From Balanoglossus misakiensis (lineage: Eukaryota > Hemichordata), in the NCBI GenBank assembly GCA_040954595.2, contig CM082578.2, positions 12,462,001 through 12,526,000 of the forward strand: a DNA stretch of 64,000 nucleotides, written 5' to 3'. Under the pieces are notes generated by a model. That model did no database searches. It was not told where the DNA came from and saw only the letters and a program-made list of their open reading frames with translations. The translations under genes and the position numbers were made by a program. Shown here piece by piece: positions 29,266-59,900 of the stretch. How positions within the stretch are numbered: position 1 is the first letter of the stretch; every line of letters starts with the position of its first letter.

Positions 29266-31589
29266 ACGTGTTGAGATATATTCGTGTAATATGGAAGGTG
29301 GGTTTTAATCTGCAATGGGTAAGGGAAGCAGACTGCGAAGAACAACTATGTAATTCGGATCTGCCTTCAAAGGGGAGCATCAACCGACAGAGTTCCAACT
29401 CATGTATTCACGAAATATTGAGAGTATTTTATAAATGTGCTATAGCTCCATCAGATATATACATTGCGAAGTGGAACAGGAAATATCCTGTTGAAGTTAT
29501 TGTAAATAATTAGGTGCAAAACTGATCGTTGTATGATACTGATTGTAGACGAATGAATTATCCTTATCGACTTTACGGGTCGGCTAAATGTTCTGTCTGA
29601 TCAAGTTCCCCAAATATCTCTCCAGTCGGCTAAAAGCCGATACTGAAATGGTAAAGGTCGATAACCCCTACTTCTGAATATCAATCAAATACTAAACTGT
29701 AGTCAGATATCGATCTTCTGGTTCTTAGCGGATTTCGTCTAATTTGGTTTGAATTTTTTTTGAAGTGGCGCGTTCGTGCTGCCCGGTAATTTAGCATGAC
29801 GCTTGAAGACTCTTCACGGAGGAACATTTTCTACAAGAAGCATTCCGTCTGCGTGACAGTTCGGGCAACCCGCTATTTTGTGCCGCGGTTGTTGTTGTTT
29901 TCTCTCCCTTCTTTGCAGTTTCCCGCGCATCCAGTGTACTTCACTTTCATACCTGACCGAAAATGATTAAAAAACACAAAATTTGCTGATCGACGCGCGC
30001 TGTGACACCAAAATGACTTGATAGGTCGCGTATTCACACCGTACGACAGCTTATTACGGCATTGTATCCCTAATAAAGGCGAACGGCGGGTCACGTGCCC
30101 CAATTTTGCCAATGCCCACAATTTTCAGGACAAATAAAGGGTCGCCAGCGTAATGAATGATAGGATAGTGATTTAATTACTCTCTCCCGAAAAGCCCTTG
30201 AATTGCACTGTGAAATAGCCCGGCAATCGGGTGGTCCACACCTGCAGTTTTTTTTCATCACTATTCTTCTGCTTCTGTTAGACTCAAGGTTTCTTTTGAT
30301 GCAAAAAGAACTTGTCGCACAATAACCTTCATTTATTTACCAGCCAGATAAATAATTCCGGTGTAGGGGGATAGGTGTGATTGGATTAAAGGCGTTAAAG
30401 TGTCAATAAAATGTATCACTTAGACTCATCACTGTTCTCGCTGATCAATGCTTTGTGCGACTTCAATATTAAATGTTGGCAGGTTGCGCCGTCAATATAA
30501 AGTAGGCTGCGTTGCGTTTAAACTACGTGTAAAAATAGTACAGTGGCCCGTTTTGAAAGACGCGAGATTCATGTCCAAAATGTAGTGATTTAACAGAGTA
30601 GAAACAATCGCCATGCACCGTTCGCGAACGCCACACATGCCGTAAAAGGGTGAATTGAGTTTCACAAGGGAGACGCCATTTTTAAAGCTATATCAAATTA
30701 AGCTTTATTTGAATTTACACCTTCTGTAATTCGAAGGGTGGTTCGGAAATAAAGAGTTAGGGCATTTGAACAAGTTGACTCACGGTCTCTCGTAAAACGT
30801 TTGGCGGCACCTTCTGGCAAAAACGGATTACTGTTCACCGTAAGGTAGTCTTTGTGCTCAACTCTGATTTTGGGAAAATCGTGTGATCTTCCGATCATTC
30901 ATTTTGGGTTATACTATTCAGAAGACACAAAAAGGGCATTTTATATCACTGTGACACGATTTCCTGCCGTTTGGGCCGTGAAAAGTGTGACGCAATGCGG
31001 GGAAACATTTGTATCAAAACCAGGCGAAAGAATCTAGGTCAATTAGTCGAAATTGCATATACATCATGTAAAGTCACGCAGAAATAGACACCACATTTCC
31101 CACGCGTGTTCGCTCATGTGGAAAATGCCACCCGTCTCCCTAAAGAGTTGGACAACTAGTTGTGTGGTTCTTCATACTCTGAATATTTTTGGATACCAAA
31201 CTCCCCTGATTAGCTTTGACATGTCTTTCGCCTGATTGATGGCAGTCTTTGTCAGTTATGACGTCATCCTGCCACTCCTCTATGGACCCATCACAGACTC
31301 TTACACGGATTAACCTCATTCATTTCCAGTGTTTGTCATCAGTAGCTCCGCGGCCATTAGTTATTGGATGATGTATATTGTGCATGTGCGTTGTCTCGTA
31401 GTATAAAGAAACTGATTGATCTGAAACAGGATATATACATACAACGTATATATCATGCACAGTTGGCGTCATATTTTTATAGTAAAGTGTTACAGTTATA
31501 TTGGATTAGATTATATTATGGGCTCGACCAAACGTGAATCGTATATTTCTGCGGTTCTTAGCGGACAATATGGTGACCTGTGATTCAAG

Positions 31590-31633
31590 TTTGTTGTTGT
31601 TGCTGCTGTTGTTGTCGTCGTCGTCGTTGTTGT
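31590..31633. repeat. (TTG)/(CTG)/(TCG) trinucleotide repeat
   Basis: An interrupted trinucleotide run with TTG, CTG and TCG blocks. No coding context. Confidence 0.95.
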
Positions 31634-31774
31634 CATTTCTCAAGTATTTCTCGTGAAACTAATATATTATCATATGTATTCCCAAGAATTAGAAATATCA
31701 TATTTAAAACATGCAAACAAAACGTTTTCTTGGTAGTACCAGGGATGGAATAATTTCATGTTGGCGCGAATGTC

Positions 31775-31788
31775 ATGTGACGTCACAT
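31775..31788. promoter_or_regulatory. 14-bp palindrome containing a full CRE (TGACGTCA)
   Basis: ATGTGACGTCACAT is a perfect palindrome centred on the consensus CREB/ATF site, upstream of the visible mGluR exons. Whether it binds a factor cannot be told from sequence. Confidence 0.45.
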
Positions 31789-34700
31789 TGAATCCGTCGT
31801 TCACTGTCTGCCTGTATGATCGATTGTGACATGTTGAAAGCGCGCGCTACTCGGCCCAAGTAGGCTGTTCATGTAAAGTGGCCCGGTTATTAGCACTTGC
31901 ATCTTATCAATCAACACAATCCAGAGAATGCAAACACGATCTAAAAAGAGACAGAGAGGGAGAGAAAGAGAAATGAAATACCAACGTGAGAGAATGATCT
32001 TGAATGATAGTGACTGGGATTCCTTGCATATGGCCCATTGACACGTCAATTTATAGAACTGTTAATGCAGTTGCTTAGCAACGGCGATATATATAATATC
32101 TGTGTGTGTTCGTGTGTTATATCTTCGCGTATTTTAACCCTATAACAATCATTACGTTATAACAGTTGCGTGATAAAATACGCGTGTTTTCCCATGTGTC
32201 ACTAACATCCTCTTTCGTGGTTTGCGGATAAATATTGTTTAATTAAAATGGTCCGTGTCCCTTTTCCCCCCTTGGGATTTTGCACACGCATCGTCTTAAT
32301 TAAAATGTCACCGACAGTTGTCAATTCTGTCCTGGATTGCGGCTTCTCGTTAATCAAAAATCGAGCCGGACTCCAATTGGTGCCAGCACCGGGGAAACAG
32401 TCAATTGCACGTGCAACGTCAGCAGACTGCAATCGGACACCTATTCTGTAGAATCACTGTGAAAGTTTGCATTCCGACGTTACCATGTAAACGATTGTCC
32501 CAAGAGAGTCGTTGCCAGACAGTATCGAAGGTCGAAACTACTTAAATGACAGTGAGATATCACGTGACAGGTCGATACTCCTTTCTTCAGATTCCCTCGT
32601 TCCCTCCTCACACAAGAACTTACATAATGTAGTACCAATGTGTGTGATCATAGGTGATGTCGTTCGGGGAGACGGAAGATCAACGTCTTTAAAAAATAAT
32701 GTGATCACATTTGAAGCGCACACCGGTGGATACATGCAGAAACTACAACATTTTACCACTTTTCCAAAGTTCTGGCGGTCAAGGTCCCTTTCTTTCGCAT
32801 CTTTTTAATGAGGAATAAGCACATGTGCCCCAAAGCACAGTTTTGCAAATGAATGTTCCACACGTGCAAATTTGAACAGAGAACTTCGGCTGAGCCGCGG
32901 CCTTATCCCATGGCCCCAAGCGGTGACTTTTGTCCCACGCAGACTCGATAACATTGTTGAAAACCCTTTCGACGCGACTGTATCCATCGAGTCTCAGTTT
33001 GCCTCAGCTTTCTCTTTCAATGGACAAGAGCGAATAGACGCCGAAATAAACCAATTTCAACAGCGCAGTGTCTAATGAATTTCTTTCTATTTATCTTTTA
33101 GCTAGCCGTGGGGATTGATCGAAGCGCGTACTTTCTTTTTTTTACCGGGAATGGTTGGAGAACGCAGATAGTAAATGAGGGGTCGAGAGGATAGAAAAAG
33201 TGCTATAATACCTGAGATAGCTGTATGAAATTATACTCAGTTTTCAAGCTTTAAGAAAACTGATTAAAAGGCAGCTCTGCAGGTATTGTCAGTGACGTTT
33301 ACCAAACTGTCTGGAGATTTCAAGATGGCGACATATATTTAACCTGCCAATAGAAGCAGCTCCGAGTTTTAAAAAAAGAGTACAGTAGATGTTTGCATGT
33401 GTATCATTCTATATCCATGCGACGAAAATTAACGACGAGTTCTGGCTTAATCGTTCAGTTGTACCTTTCCCCCGGAGATAAAGAGCACCCGTTCCCCCTT
33501 GTTAAGGGCGGCGAAATCAGAGTTGACGCGAAACTCATACACACGTCTCGGGTAATATCTCTTAAACACTCACCTATGAGCCCGCCAAATTGTGCGCTAT
33601 TTTTACAGGCGTCGCTCCGCGCTCCTGAAAAGTCGTCAAAGATAATTCAAAACTGTAAATCAAGTGATAAATCGGTCCGTTGAATTGGCATGGTCTTCGG
33701 TTAAATTTGAATTGCCCGTCAGCCATACGTGACAATCCGCCCCTTTTTCAAATGAAAGTGCTCATATTCTGAACCGCGCTGTGATATCAAATCTGCCAAG
33801 GGTCGCGCCACGCAGCAGCTTTGTGTGTGTGTGATTGCTCGCGCGGATCTTTATTAGAAAATTAGTTGGTTTTTAAAGATTTTTTACGGTGTTTCTCGTG
33901 TGAGCTTATAGACAATTAGGATATCTTTCACGTCACTCTGCCTTCAATTGCATTGCGCTCGTGACTGGTACAGGTGATAAATTGCGGGTTTATGAGCTAT
34001 GCATCAAAGGACAGACGTTCTGTGGCAAATATGGAGCACTAACAATTATGATCTCCCATTGATCAATAGCGGGCATAAAACTGGCTTCAGTACTAAAACT
34101 GTATCGGCTCAGCATTTGCCACCGGTGGTTTAAAGGGACAAAGTCGACATTTGTCATTATTTGGGTTATTTTCATTTCTTTTGATGAACTATTTATTAGT
34201 ATGTTATTCTGCGCAATGAAACATGCTAACTGACCAGTTGTTACATCTCAAACCACACCCCGTGCATGGGTATAACATGAGAATATGTCTGCAATATAAT
34301 TTTTGGTACCGACCAAATAGTCTATAAACAGAAAGAGAAAAGATGGTCAAACGGTATAATGCCCAGCGTCTAAGTGAAATTATCTTAGTCACGATCCAGA
34401 TTAGAATCCTATCATTGTCGACTAGAATTCAACAACAAAAATAATTTCTCTAGGAATACCTTACGAAATTAGGTCACCTACTCAGTAAGTGTGTTTTTCA
34501 GTCGCTGGCCTGGATTTAAGAGTTTGCGGTTTCCAAGTTTGAGAAATTGTTACGATTACGATCAGTTTGATTCTATACCAACAACGTTATCGGTAAAAAT
34601 CGCCTGCAGCGAGTTAGGTGTACACTGCCCCAGTTACGCTGTCCACGTGACAGATAAAGCCCAATGGATACACATGACTGGAAAAGTTTTCCCTCGACAG

Positions 34701-36795
34701 TAACGCGTGAATAGATAGTCGGGAATAAGCTCGAAGAAGAATGGAGTTGCTAGGATGCATAGAACGTTAAAGAGGGAAAATGTGTAAAGAGGCAAAATTT
34801 GAGGCCTTTGCGCAAATTATTATAGCAAAGTAATCTAACATTTATCGGTAATTGGGAATTCAAAATGGCCTCCGTTCTCTAATAAGGGGGAAAACTAAAT
34901 TGTTGACTTACTAAAAGGGAACGGAGAATGCTTTTATCTTCTTTGTATTTTTGTGTGGAAATGCTGCAGAAGCTTCGGGTGTTCGTGTTTGGCGCGAGTG
35001 GGTGTACTTTTGTATGTTGGCGAAGAGAAGCACCGTATTTTCAACTAGCTTAGATTTAGATGGGATATATTTAATTGCAGGAAGGTGTGAGAACGGCCCA
35101 TTCCACCACTCCAGCTCGGCTTCGCTGTTTGTTTATCAAATGACTGTGTAGGTATTTAGTCTGCTGTTTTGCGAGACTCTACAGCTTTCTGGTTCCCTTG
35201 GCAACAAACGCGCGGTGCGGTGTGTGCAATCGCAAGTGAGCTACTACGCCTTCTGTGAAGCCCACAACAGTCATTTTCTGTACAGTTTCCGGCTTTTTCT
35301 GAAGGTGCCATCAAATGCACAGCGTGTAAAAGAATTTTGCAGTGACCACGTTCTCAAGTCTTACTTAACAACATTTCAGATTTCATCTAACCTGCTAGAC
35401 ATTGGATAATCCAATTTTCATCTGCATGTCAAATTGTTTGATTTTCTTCATTCGCCGTGAATCTAACTCTACACACGCTGTATAGACTTTGGGGAATGTC
35501 GCATTTTCTGCATTTAATGGTGCTTTATTGAAGCGGCATTAAAATGCGTCCGCCGTAAACTGACATACGTGCGTGAAATACTGAACGCAACGCGAGTAGG
35601 GGAGAAAATGTATGGCTCAGTCCAAGAAGCGATCCACTAGCAGAATCCAGACGTGTCCGGCTCTGTCTTTGCATGCAGACGTCTTCCTGTATGTTGATTG
35701 GATGTTTGAAGCAGACGCGTGAATACCCAGCATGCATTGACCGCGCGTGCGTCAAAGGGGGTAACAGAAACCCCGAGAGACGCACTCTGCACTGTATTAG
35801 GAGGGGTTTGGGAAATTGAAGTTCTGGGCGTAGACGGAGATAATCAACACCTGTGAATAAAGATAATCTAATATTTCCCTTTTCGAAGTTCCTGTAAACT
35901 TTACAACAAAAACTAATCTCGTGTAGCCTTGTAGGTACAAGTGAAAGCTTCGTCGCCGCTGTGACGCATACAAGAAGAAAATGTCATTACGGACTAGTTT
36001 TTTGTCTAAACTTCTAAAAAGGTGCGACCTTGCTGTGAAAAAGCTTTATCTGCACGCTTTTGGGGGAAAACTTGACCTTGCCTGAAATTGGTAGATAACG
36101 CAGGAATAGAAATCTAAATGGAATAGTTGTATTCTGTGAATCATTAGCGCATTTTAGAGACAGTGTTATTGGATGCGTTGGTGGGGGATGAATCTGCCTT
36201 GTCGAAATCGGTAATTACCGACAGGTGAACAGATGCGTCTTAGGTGAATAGGTTAAATAAAGTTTGTAAGATAAGAAATCCACCCTTTTTCACAATTATA
36301 CAAACAAGCGCACCAATAAACATGCAATGCCAGCAAAGGGATGACAATCTTTTGCACAGTGCTTGGAAATTGTTATAATCTTTGCCATACTTGATGGCTC
36401 TTCTGCGTGTTTTCTTTTCTTTTTTTGTCATTCAGACATATTGGGATCGTTAAGTCGATGTAAATCAATTGACGTGAATTTGAAATAAGTGTTCTCGTGA
36501 AAACCTTCCATAAACGGGGAATTGGCGCGAGAATAACGATCGATATAATCTTTGTTATGATTAAACATGACCATTGAGCATGACGTGGTGTTTTCTAATA
36601 CTCATTTTACGTTCGCGTTTGACGCTCCATTGCGTCTCTCGGTGGTTTCTCTCTCTTTCTTCATCTCCTTATGTGCAGACGAAGCAGGAGACAGCGGTGA
36701 TACTATAAATAGACAATTTCACGCAAAAATGGTACTGTAATTCACTTGGGATTATGTGATTGCAAATGTTCTTCCTGCGCGTTGACGGCGGGCGT

Positions 36796-36844
36796 CTCAC
36801 TCACTCTCACTCGCTCACTCACTCACTCACTCACTCACTCACTC
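36796..36844. repeat. (ACTC)n microsatellite
   Basis: About twelve ACTC units with CG and CT interruptions, 120 bp upstream of the first visible mGluR exon. Confidence 0.97.
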
Positions 36845-36935
36845 TGCTGTTTGTGTCACAAACATGGACACTGGGTTATAGCTTGTCCCGTGGGACTTAC
36901 TAAAACTGAACAAATAGTAATTTACATTCCTTTAA

Positions 36936-53962
<17,027 letters not shown>

Positions 53963-54855
53963 TAGTTGTTCCACAATGCTAATGAGGTAGCTAATCCGCT
54001 ATCACTTGTGTCGGCGCAGTACACATTGATGATGCCGAAGTCAGAACTTTTGTAAATTCTGTGTTCACTTTAGCACATATTGCAACTTCTTTGTCGACTG
54101 TTATATACGTAATTCGTAACCCAGCTTTTCTGTGACAACCCTTTTGACAGAATGGGGTGACTTAAACCTGACCAATCTCGGTACCTCCGATAGGCAATGA
54201 CAAGATTTAATTATCTCCTTATTATAATGTAACACCGTCGAAATATGAAATAAAATCAACCGTAAATGAAATAGCACCAACAACAACCAGTGACAATAAA
54301 TGTAAGACAAACCAACCATGAACATAATCAAACTAAATCTGTATTATATTATCAATATCGGAAAATTAACCGTTCAAATCTCTGGTTAACCTTTCTTGCA
54401 TTTGTGTCACTTGGTGGAAATTACGGTTTGTAGTACATATAGGCAGATTATTACATTTATAAAGATTGCACGAGTACGTTCTGTCGTGTTCAAAATTTCA
54501 GTCGCTTTCTTTGAAAAGAAATTCGGTGTTTACTACATTTATAGATCGTTTGTGGTACACATGTATTTTATAATCAGTGTTCGCTCTGTTATGAGACGCA
54601 GTCCAGTGTAGAAATCGACATCTATGCAAATTTATTTTTATTATAGTTCTATTAAGATTTCTCTGTAAATGTGGTCAATGTTACCGGCAGTACTTCGTGG
54701 CTACATAATCTGTCAATTTAAGTCATCGATTGCATTTTTGCCGTTGGTTGACTTTACATTAATAATGTATAGTACATTGTACCACCAAGCGACTGGTATA
54801 TTTGATTAAGCCATATTGCTACCACTGAAAATAAATAAAATTTGAACAAAAATGC
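53963..54855 (+). other. mGluR 3' untranslated region
   Basis: AT-rich sequence between the TAG and two overlapping AATAAA hexamers at 54830-54839. No coding signal is seen. The extent is inferred from the polyadenylation signals. Confidence 0.6.
54830..54839 (+). terminator. Polyadenylation signals of the mGluR gene
   Basis: Two overlapping AATAAA hexamers (54830-54835 and 54834-54839) lie about 870 bp after the mGluR stop and before the convergent TEX264 gene. They are the best candidates for the 3' end. Confidence 0.6.
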
Positions 54856-55169
54856 TGTCTCTATTTTCTCTCTCCTCGCTCACCCCGTTTCCCCTTTCCT
54901 TCTCTATCGCTCGCAACGGTTTGATCGAAGACGCAACTTGTCATGAAGGTTAAAAAGTCAAATTACACGACTCAGTACATATATTGACCTTACCCTCCTT
55001 GAAAGTCTTTCGAGGACTGAATACGTAGATGCAATTGCCGAAAATACATGGATCTCCATGTAACCAGATGTGCGCCCTCTAGTGACAAAACAAATAATGT
55101 AATTATGCTAATTTTCCTTGTCAGACAGGTAAAACACATTAAAATCAGCGAACACATTTCACTTCACAT

Positions 55170-55175
55170 TTTATT
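55170..55175 (-). terminator. Candidate TEX264 polyadenylation signal
   Basis: TTTATT on the plus strand (AATAAA on minus) about 335 bp past the TEX264 stop, followed by T/G-containing sequence. The intervening 3' UTR (55176-55509) contains a C14 run and no coding signal. The distance to the mGluR 3' end is only about 300 bp. Confidence 0.45.
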
Positions 55176-55350
55176 TTATGGCAGGAAACAATCATATGCC
55201 AGAAGTAGTTTTTAAAGATGAAAGGTTCGGTAAATGCACGTACTGATAAAAACATGGTGATTTACATTTTCTACAACTCTAGGATTATATCAATAACCAT
55301 TAATTAAACAACTAACTTTAAAAAGATCCATACACCACACCTTCGCCTAA

Positions 55351-55364
55351 CCCCCCCCCCCCCC
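55351..55364. repeat. Poly-C tract (C14)
   Basis: Fourteen consecutive C within the TEX264 3' UTR, so G-rich in the TEX264 transcript. Confidence 0.9.
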
Positions 55365-55509
55365 ACATGCATATGCAGACATACAGTCTGAAACATATGT
55401 ACAATATATATTGTGATTTTTTTCAATAGGTGTAAAGAATCTAAATTGTTGAAATCCCAGAGCTGCAAAAACGGCAGTGTACAATTATACGGTTCGTGTA
55501 TTGGTAAGA

Positions 55510-55860
55510 TCATTCTTTGTCGTCGCCAGAGCTGTCCGCAATGTTCAGTTCCTCGAATGGGCTTTCACTGCCACTGGCGCTGTCAGAGGAACCAGATTCA
55601 GAGTCACCCTCCTCGGCACTTGGAGTCTGTTCTGCCTCTCTCTCCAAATGCTGATCTTCGTCTCTGGATGGCCCCTGAACTCCTGCTGTGTCAAGACTCA
55701 GTTTCTGCTTTGAACTGCCCGATTTCTCGCTGCTCTCTTCCGAGGGTGTGTCTGTCACCTCAGGTACGTAGAACTCGTTCTGTTTGGCCAGGGGTCCCAC
55801 GTAGTAGATGGTCTCCTTGTCGTAAATCTCGATGAATGGGTGGGCACACAGCTTTTGTTT
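55510..55860 (-). CDS. TEX264: TEX264 exon 3: end of fold, disordered acidic tail, LIR
   Basis: The acceptor is CTTCACAG; 116 codons plus TGA. It begins KQKLCAHPFIEIYD, then GPLAKQNEFYVPEV (vertebrate PLARQGDFYVPEM), then about 75 low-complexity Ser/Glu/Asp residues containing FEEL, with Ser at -2 and -4. In human TEX264, serines just before FEEL are phosphorylated to strengthen LC3 binding. The product ends SSGDDKE. Confidence 0.94.
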   Translation of the reverse strand, partial: KQKLCAHPFIEIYDKETIYYVGPLAKQNEFYVPEVTDTPSEESSEKSGSSKQKLSLDTAGVQGPSRDEDQHLEREAEQTPSAEEGDSESGSSDSASGSESPFEELNIADSSGDDKE

Positions 55861-56849
55861 CTGTGAAGACGCGCAAAAACGCATGCTTGCAAAAAGTTTT
55901 TGTAGACAGGGAAGCACTGTACTACAAGCACTCTCTAATGCTGCGATCATATTTCTCAAGATAATATTTCCCCACCCTTTCACCCCAGGACCCTTTACAG
56001 AGCTCCAACTTTTACCACACAAAACAATGGATCTGGGCCAAACCATGGTGATGAAACTTTGAAAGGGTTAAGTGCCAAAACTAGTTTCAGCTCACCTTGA
56101 CATAGTCGCCAAGCATTGGGTACACCCTGTAGACAGCAATGTAAATAGACAAGAAAGACGTGTGTGGAAAAGTGGTGTGAACGCAGTGATCAATCTTTGG
56201 AAACTTTGCTGTACCAAAACCCTTGTCTTTAAGCTTTTCCACCAAGTCTTTGTCTGGCGTTTCGTCGCCCTCGGCAAGGATGCATCCCACTATGTATCTC
56301 AGATCACTGGATGCCACCTGCGGGGGGAAAAGGAAAACGTTTTGTACTTTTTACTAGTAACAATTGAGGAAAAATCTGGTAGGTGAAACTGAAAGTTCCT
56401 TTGTATTGTACTCTCGGATTGGATTATGTGTACCCGATGCAAAACAACATTACAACAACACAGTGATGCTTCAGCACAGCTTGGGTATATCTTCCCCTGG
56501 TCTGCCACTATAATTATAAGTGCGTGTTATACCATAGACACTTTACTGTCTTTGTTTATACACGATACAAGTACTACAGTGCACGTATGTTTACCTCCGA
56601 AGGGTCATCGTAGTACACGCCAATCGATCTATTATCCGGAGCCAACTTCACGGCTTCGGTAAACAGTTCCCCGCATTCGCTGTATGGACCCTTGCGGAAT
56701 TTGTACGCAACGCAGATGTTTCCGACCGGGGGTCTGCCCGCTTTGACTTCTATCGGGTGGAACACACCCGAGGAAAACACCAGCAAAATTATGGTCAGCA
56801 GTAGCAATGCTGACAGCACCAAAATACCGACGACTAACCAGAACGCCAT
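55510..56849 (-). CDS. TEX264: TEX264 homologue, ER-phagy receptor (3 exons)
   Basis: Exons on the minus strand are 56849-56595, 56317-56096 and 55860-55510, joined at phase 0. They give 275 residues (human TEX264 has 313). The start at 56849 has a strong context (AAGATGG) and puts a hydrophobic helix (MAFWLVVGILVLSALLLL) at the N-terminus, as in vertebrate TEX264. A GyrI-like domain follows, with VAYKFRKGPYSE, SIGVYYDDPSE, GCILAEGDETPD, HTTFPHTSFLSI and PFIEIYD. The tail is acidic and Ser-rich and ends near SPFEELNIAD. FEEL matches the LC3-interacting (LIR) core of human TEX264, which links ER membrane to autophagosomes. The gene is convergent with the mGluR and on the same strand as MAGI. 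Confidence 0.95.
56096..56317 (-). CDS. TEX264: TEX264 exon 2: GyrI-like domain core
   Basis: The acceptor is CCCGCAG and the donor GTCAAG|GTGAGC; 222 nt, phase 0/0. It encodes VASSDLRYIVGCILAEGDE through YPMLGDYVK, collinear with the vertebrate protein. Confidence 0.94.
56595..56849 (-). CDS. TEX264: TEX264 exon 1: membrane anchor and start of GyrI-like domain
   Basis: 85 codons, ending DDPSE at the donor GAG|GTAAAC. An in-frame ATG at 56903 would add 18 residues (MVELEGEHRFTH...), but its context is weaker (T at -3) and it would push the helix away from the N-terminus, so I chose the internal ATG. Confidence 0.9.
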
Positions 56850-56903
56850 CTTGTTCAAAGTTGACGCGTGCGTAAAGCGGTGCTCGCCCTCAAGTTCAAC
56901 CAT

Positions 56904-59900
56904 TTACCAGAAAAGGGGTGTGCCGTTCGAAGTGTGGGGGTGACTCAAAGGCCACATCGTGTGATAACAAAGACACTCCAGTGAAATTGTTGATGTCAGA
57001 GACATATCCTTTATTCAAACTTGATACTGAACAAATCAGCTCAGTGAACAAAGGTATCAATTGAATTAATTTCATCTTTACATAATAATCGGAAACGGAG
57101 CACAGTAGTGATATATGTTGATGTACAATAAAATCCATAACATGCACAGGACATTTTTTTGGTAAAAAGTTCAACTGACAACGGGTACCTCCCTACACAC
57201 CGAGGGGTATTGCAAAAAAAGAACAAAACTGCAATGATATAGTAATTTGTTCACAGAGGAGGAAACGATCTGGCAAGCATCGCATTGGTTCCCAGTCTTG
57301 CAATACTATTATTTCATTCATGACATCTAATGTACGTTTTGTTTTTCTCAATTTGATCACAAGTGAGTACACACTTTATAATTAAATTCTGAGGTTTTAG
57401 ATACAAGCTACACATGTTGAACAGAGAGGAGTGCTTAGCCATCAACGTTCACGAGGCACTGGTAAACTACCTGTTTTCTATAGCTTCTTTCTCTCAGTAA
57501 TGTAAATACTTATACTGCCTCTCCTACAATACTGACAAACCACTTGCTGATATGTGCTAATAATTTATACAATACTCCACAGGCAAGTCTATCACTGTGT
57601 TCCTTAATCTAGCTTTGCAAAATAGCTGCAATTTTTGTTTTGACTGATAGAATCGTTGCTTGATGGCGCTCTGTCTGTACAAGAGTGGAGGTTTCAGAGA
57701 ACGCCCTCGCATAACTAATTTTCAAAAGTCTTTTAGCTGCTCTTTCATTTTTCAGTTGTGTAAACATTTATTTCTCCAGGACATTTTCATTAATCTATCA
57801 TGTCTAGTGAAATACTTCTTTCAAGAGAGTAACTTCAACATACAGATAAACCGCCACCGAGGGCGATTATCATACATTACATTGTGAATGGACACCGGAC
57901 ACAAACACTGACACGCTCATACAAATAAGACTATCTAATTTGTCTAAAAGACCTACACAGTATAAAAAAAATAATTGGGGTACATCATAAATATGCAATA
58001 CAAGCTACATATTAATAACCTAAATCAAGAAAATATCAATAAATATGGCAGTTTTGTAATTAATTACTTCAAGTTACATCAACCTTATATTACATTTGAT
58101 TTTTTTTTCATATTTGCAAGTTATTTTTCATACATTTTCATTCATAATGATAGACTAGATTCAAACATACACAAGTCCAGCACTACACAGTCTTTAAAAA
58201 AGAGGGGAGACAGGGAAAGAATGGTATGATGACAAAGCAAAATGAAATATGACCTCAGAAATGTACATTAATCTTGTAGAAAAGCGGGATATCGAGGGAG
58301 AAGAAGCGAGAGAGAAAAGAGCAGTTGCATAGAGAATTCATTGCCGTCAAAATTTAGTAATCTTCACTACTGCCTCTGATATCTAGAATGACCAGTTTCT
58401 GCATAGAACCTGCGAGTATAATGCTGAATATTGGGTGATCTGCACACTCAAGTGTTTTTGGTCACACGACGTTTACCTGCCAAAGTTGTACATTTAGAAC
58501 ACGCCAGTCCATTGGGGACTGAGAAATCAATGAAATCATCTTACAGTCGTGATTTACCGATAATCACAGGGCAAAGCGAACTGACATGAACAGTAATCAC
58601 TTCTGTCGAACAGTGCATCTCAACCTGTGAGATTTCTTTAAAAGACAGCCCCCAGACTCAATCACATGTTGAAACTTGTCAAGAACCAGATAAGACAGAA
58701 ACAGTGAAGTCAAAGTCGGAAAGATGCACGGCATTCATGGACAATACCGGTAATGTCACATAAAACATGCGAATGAGCTCTCCCTTACAATTTAGCAGTT
58801 TTGTATTTCTTCACACACTGCAGAGAGACTCATTTCGTTCTTTTTTGGGTTGCAGTGCACATGAGTCAATTATTAAAAAATTATCCACATTCGATCGTGA
58901 CGAGTCTCATAGTGACGTCTTTAACACTTCTGTCCAGCTAACACTTCACGATCACGAGAAAGAGTTCCAGACAAAAGCAGGCACACCAGAGAGCCTGTCA
59001 CAAGTAAATTCAAACACACAACATCCTTTACACAGGTATCTAAAACCTTCTCCCTTTTCAAAAATATACTCTAGTTAGAATGAGCCGTCAATACACGACA
59101 TTTATGAATTTTTTCCCCTCTTATCTCAAAAATACATTAGCTTTACAGACATGACCTATAACCTGAACCATAACTGGATCGGTGTTGACAAAAGTCTCAC
59201 AAATTTGGTGAGGTCAATTTTATGAAGTCAAAATTTGCAGTACATTTATTTTCTTTAAAAAATATTCTTTTCTGTTAAAATTCACCAGGAGACATATACT
59301 TTGGAATGCAATCTTTGATCACAACTTTCTCATAAAAACAAGAGCATCGCTTAAAAGTCAACTCCCAAAACTGAAATTCTGAAACAAATAAAACAAATAC
59401 ATAATCAGCTTATTAAAATTTAAAATTTAGAATTAAAATGCCTCTGACAAAGAATGCGCACACTAACTTCTGTTAAGGACTGCCTAAAAAACATACAAAA
59501 ATACTTGAATAATATGTACACCAGTCCAGTTCTAGGTTAAACGAATAAAAGATTTTTTTCTAACTAGGCTTAATTGACGCCACAAGTATATTTGCTGTTG
59601 AACACATTTTCCAGAACTACATGTATGTCACAGACAGGTGTGTTTTTTTCTTACAAGTCTTGGCAAAACATTTTTAACTGATTGATAGCCACTACTCCTC
59701 ATCAAAATGCTTTAGGCCCAGTTAGGGAGTTCCCCATGACCTCCCAACAGCCTAAGGAATTTTTACTTTCATAGGAAGTCTTTAGTAAAAAATATTGAAG
59801 TAAAAATGTATCCCAGATTTAATTTGTCAATTTTTGCTGCCTGAATAATCATAGTTCTGTGAATGTGTCCAACTTGCTTATTAGTCCTACAAAATAAACA

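Noticed and set aside
14909-29398. Chain of long minus-strand reading frames (74-795 codons) encoding a 29-residue repeat
   Set aside because: They are the tandem array read in the one open frame. They end at recurrent stop variants, have no start context or splice sites, and add only short unrelated flanking peptides.
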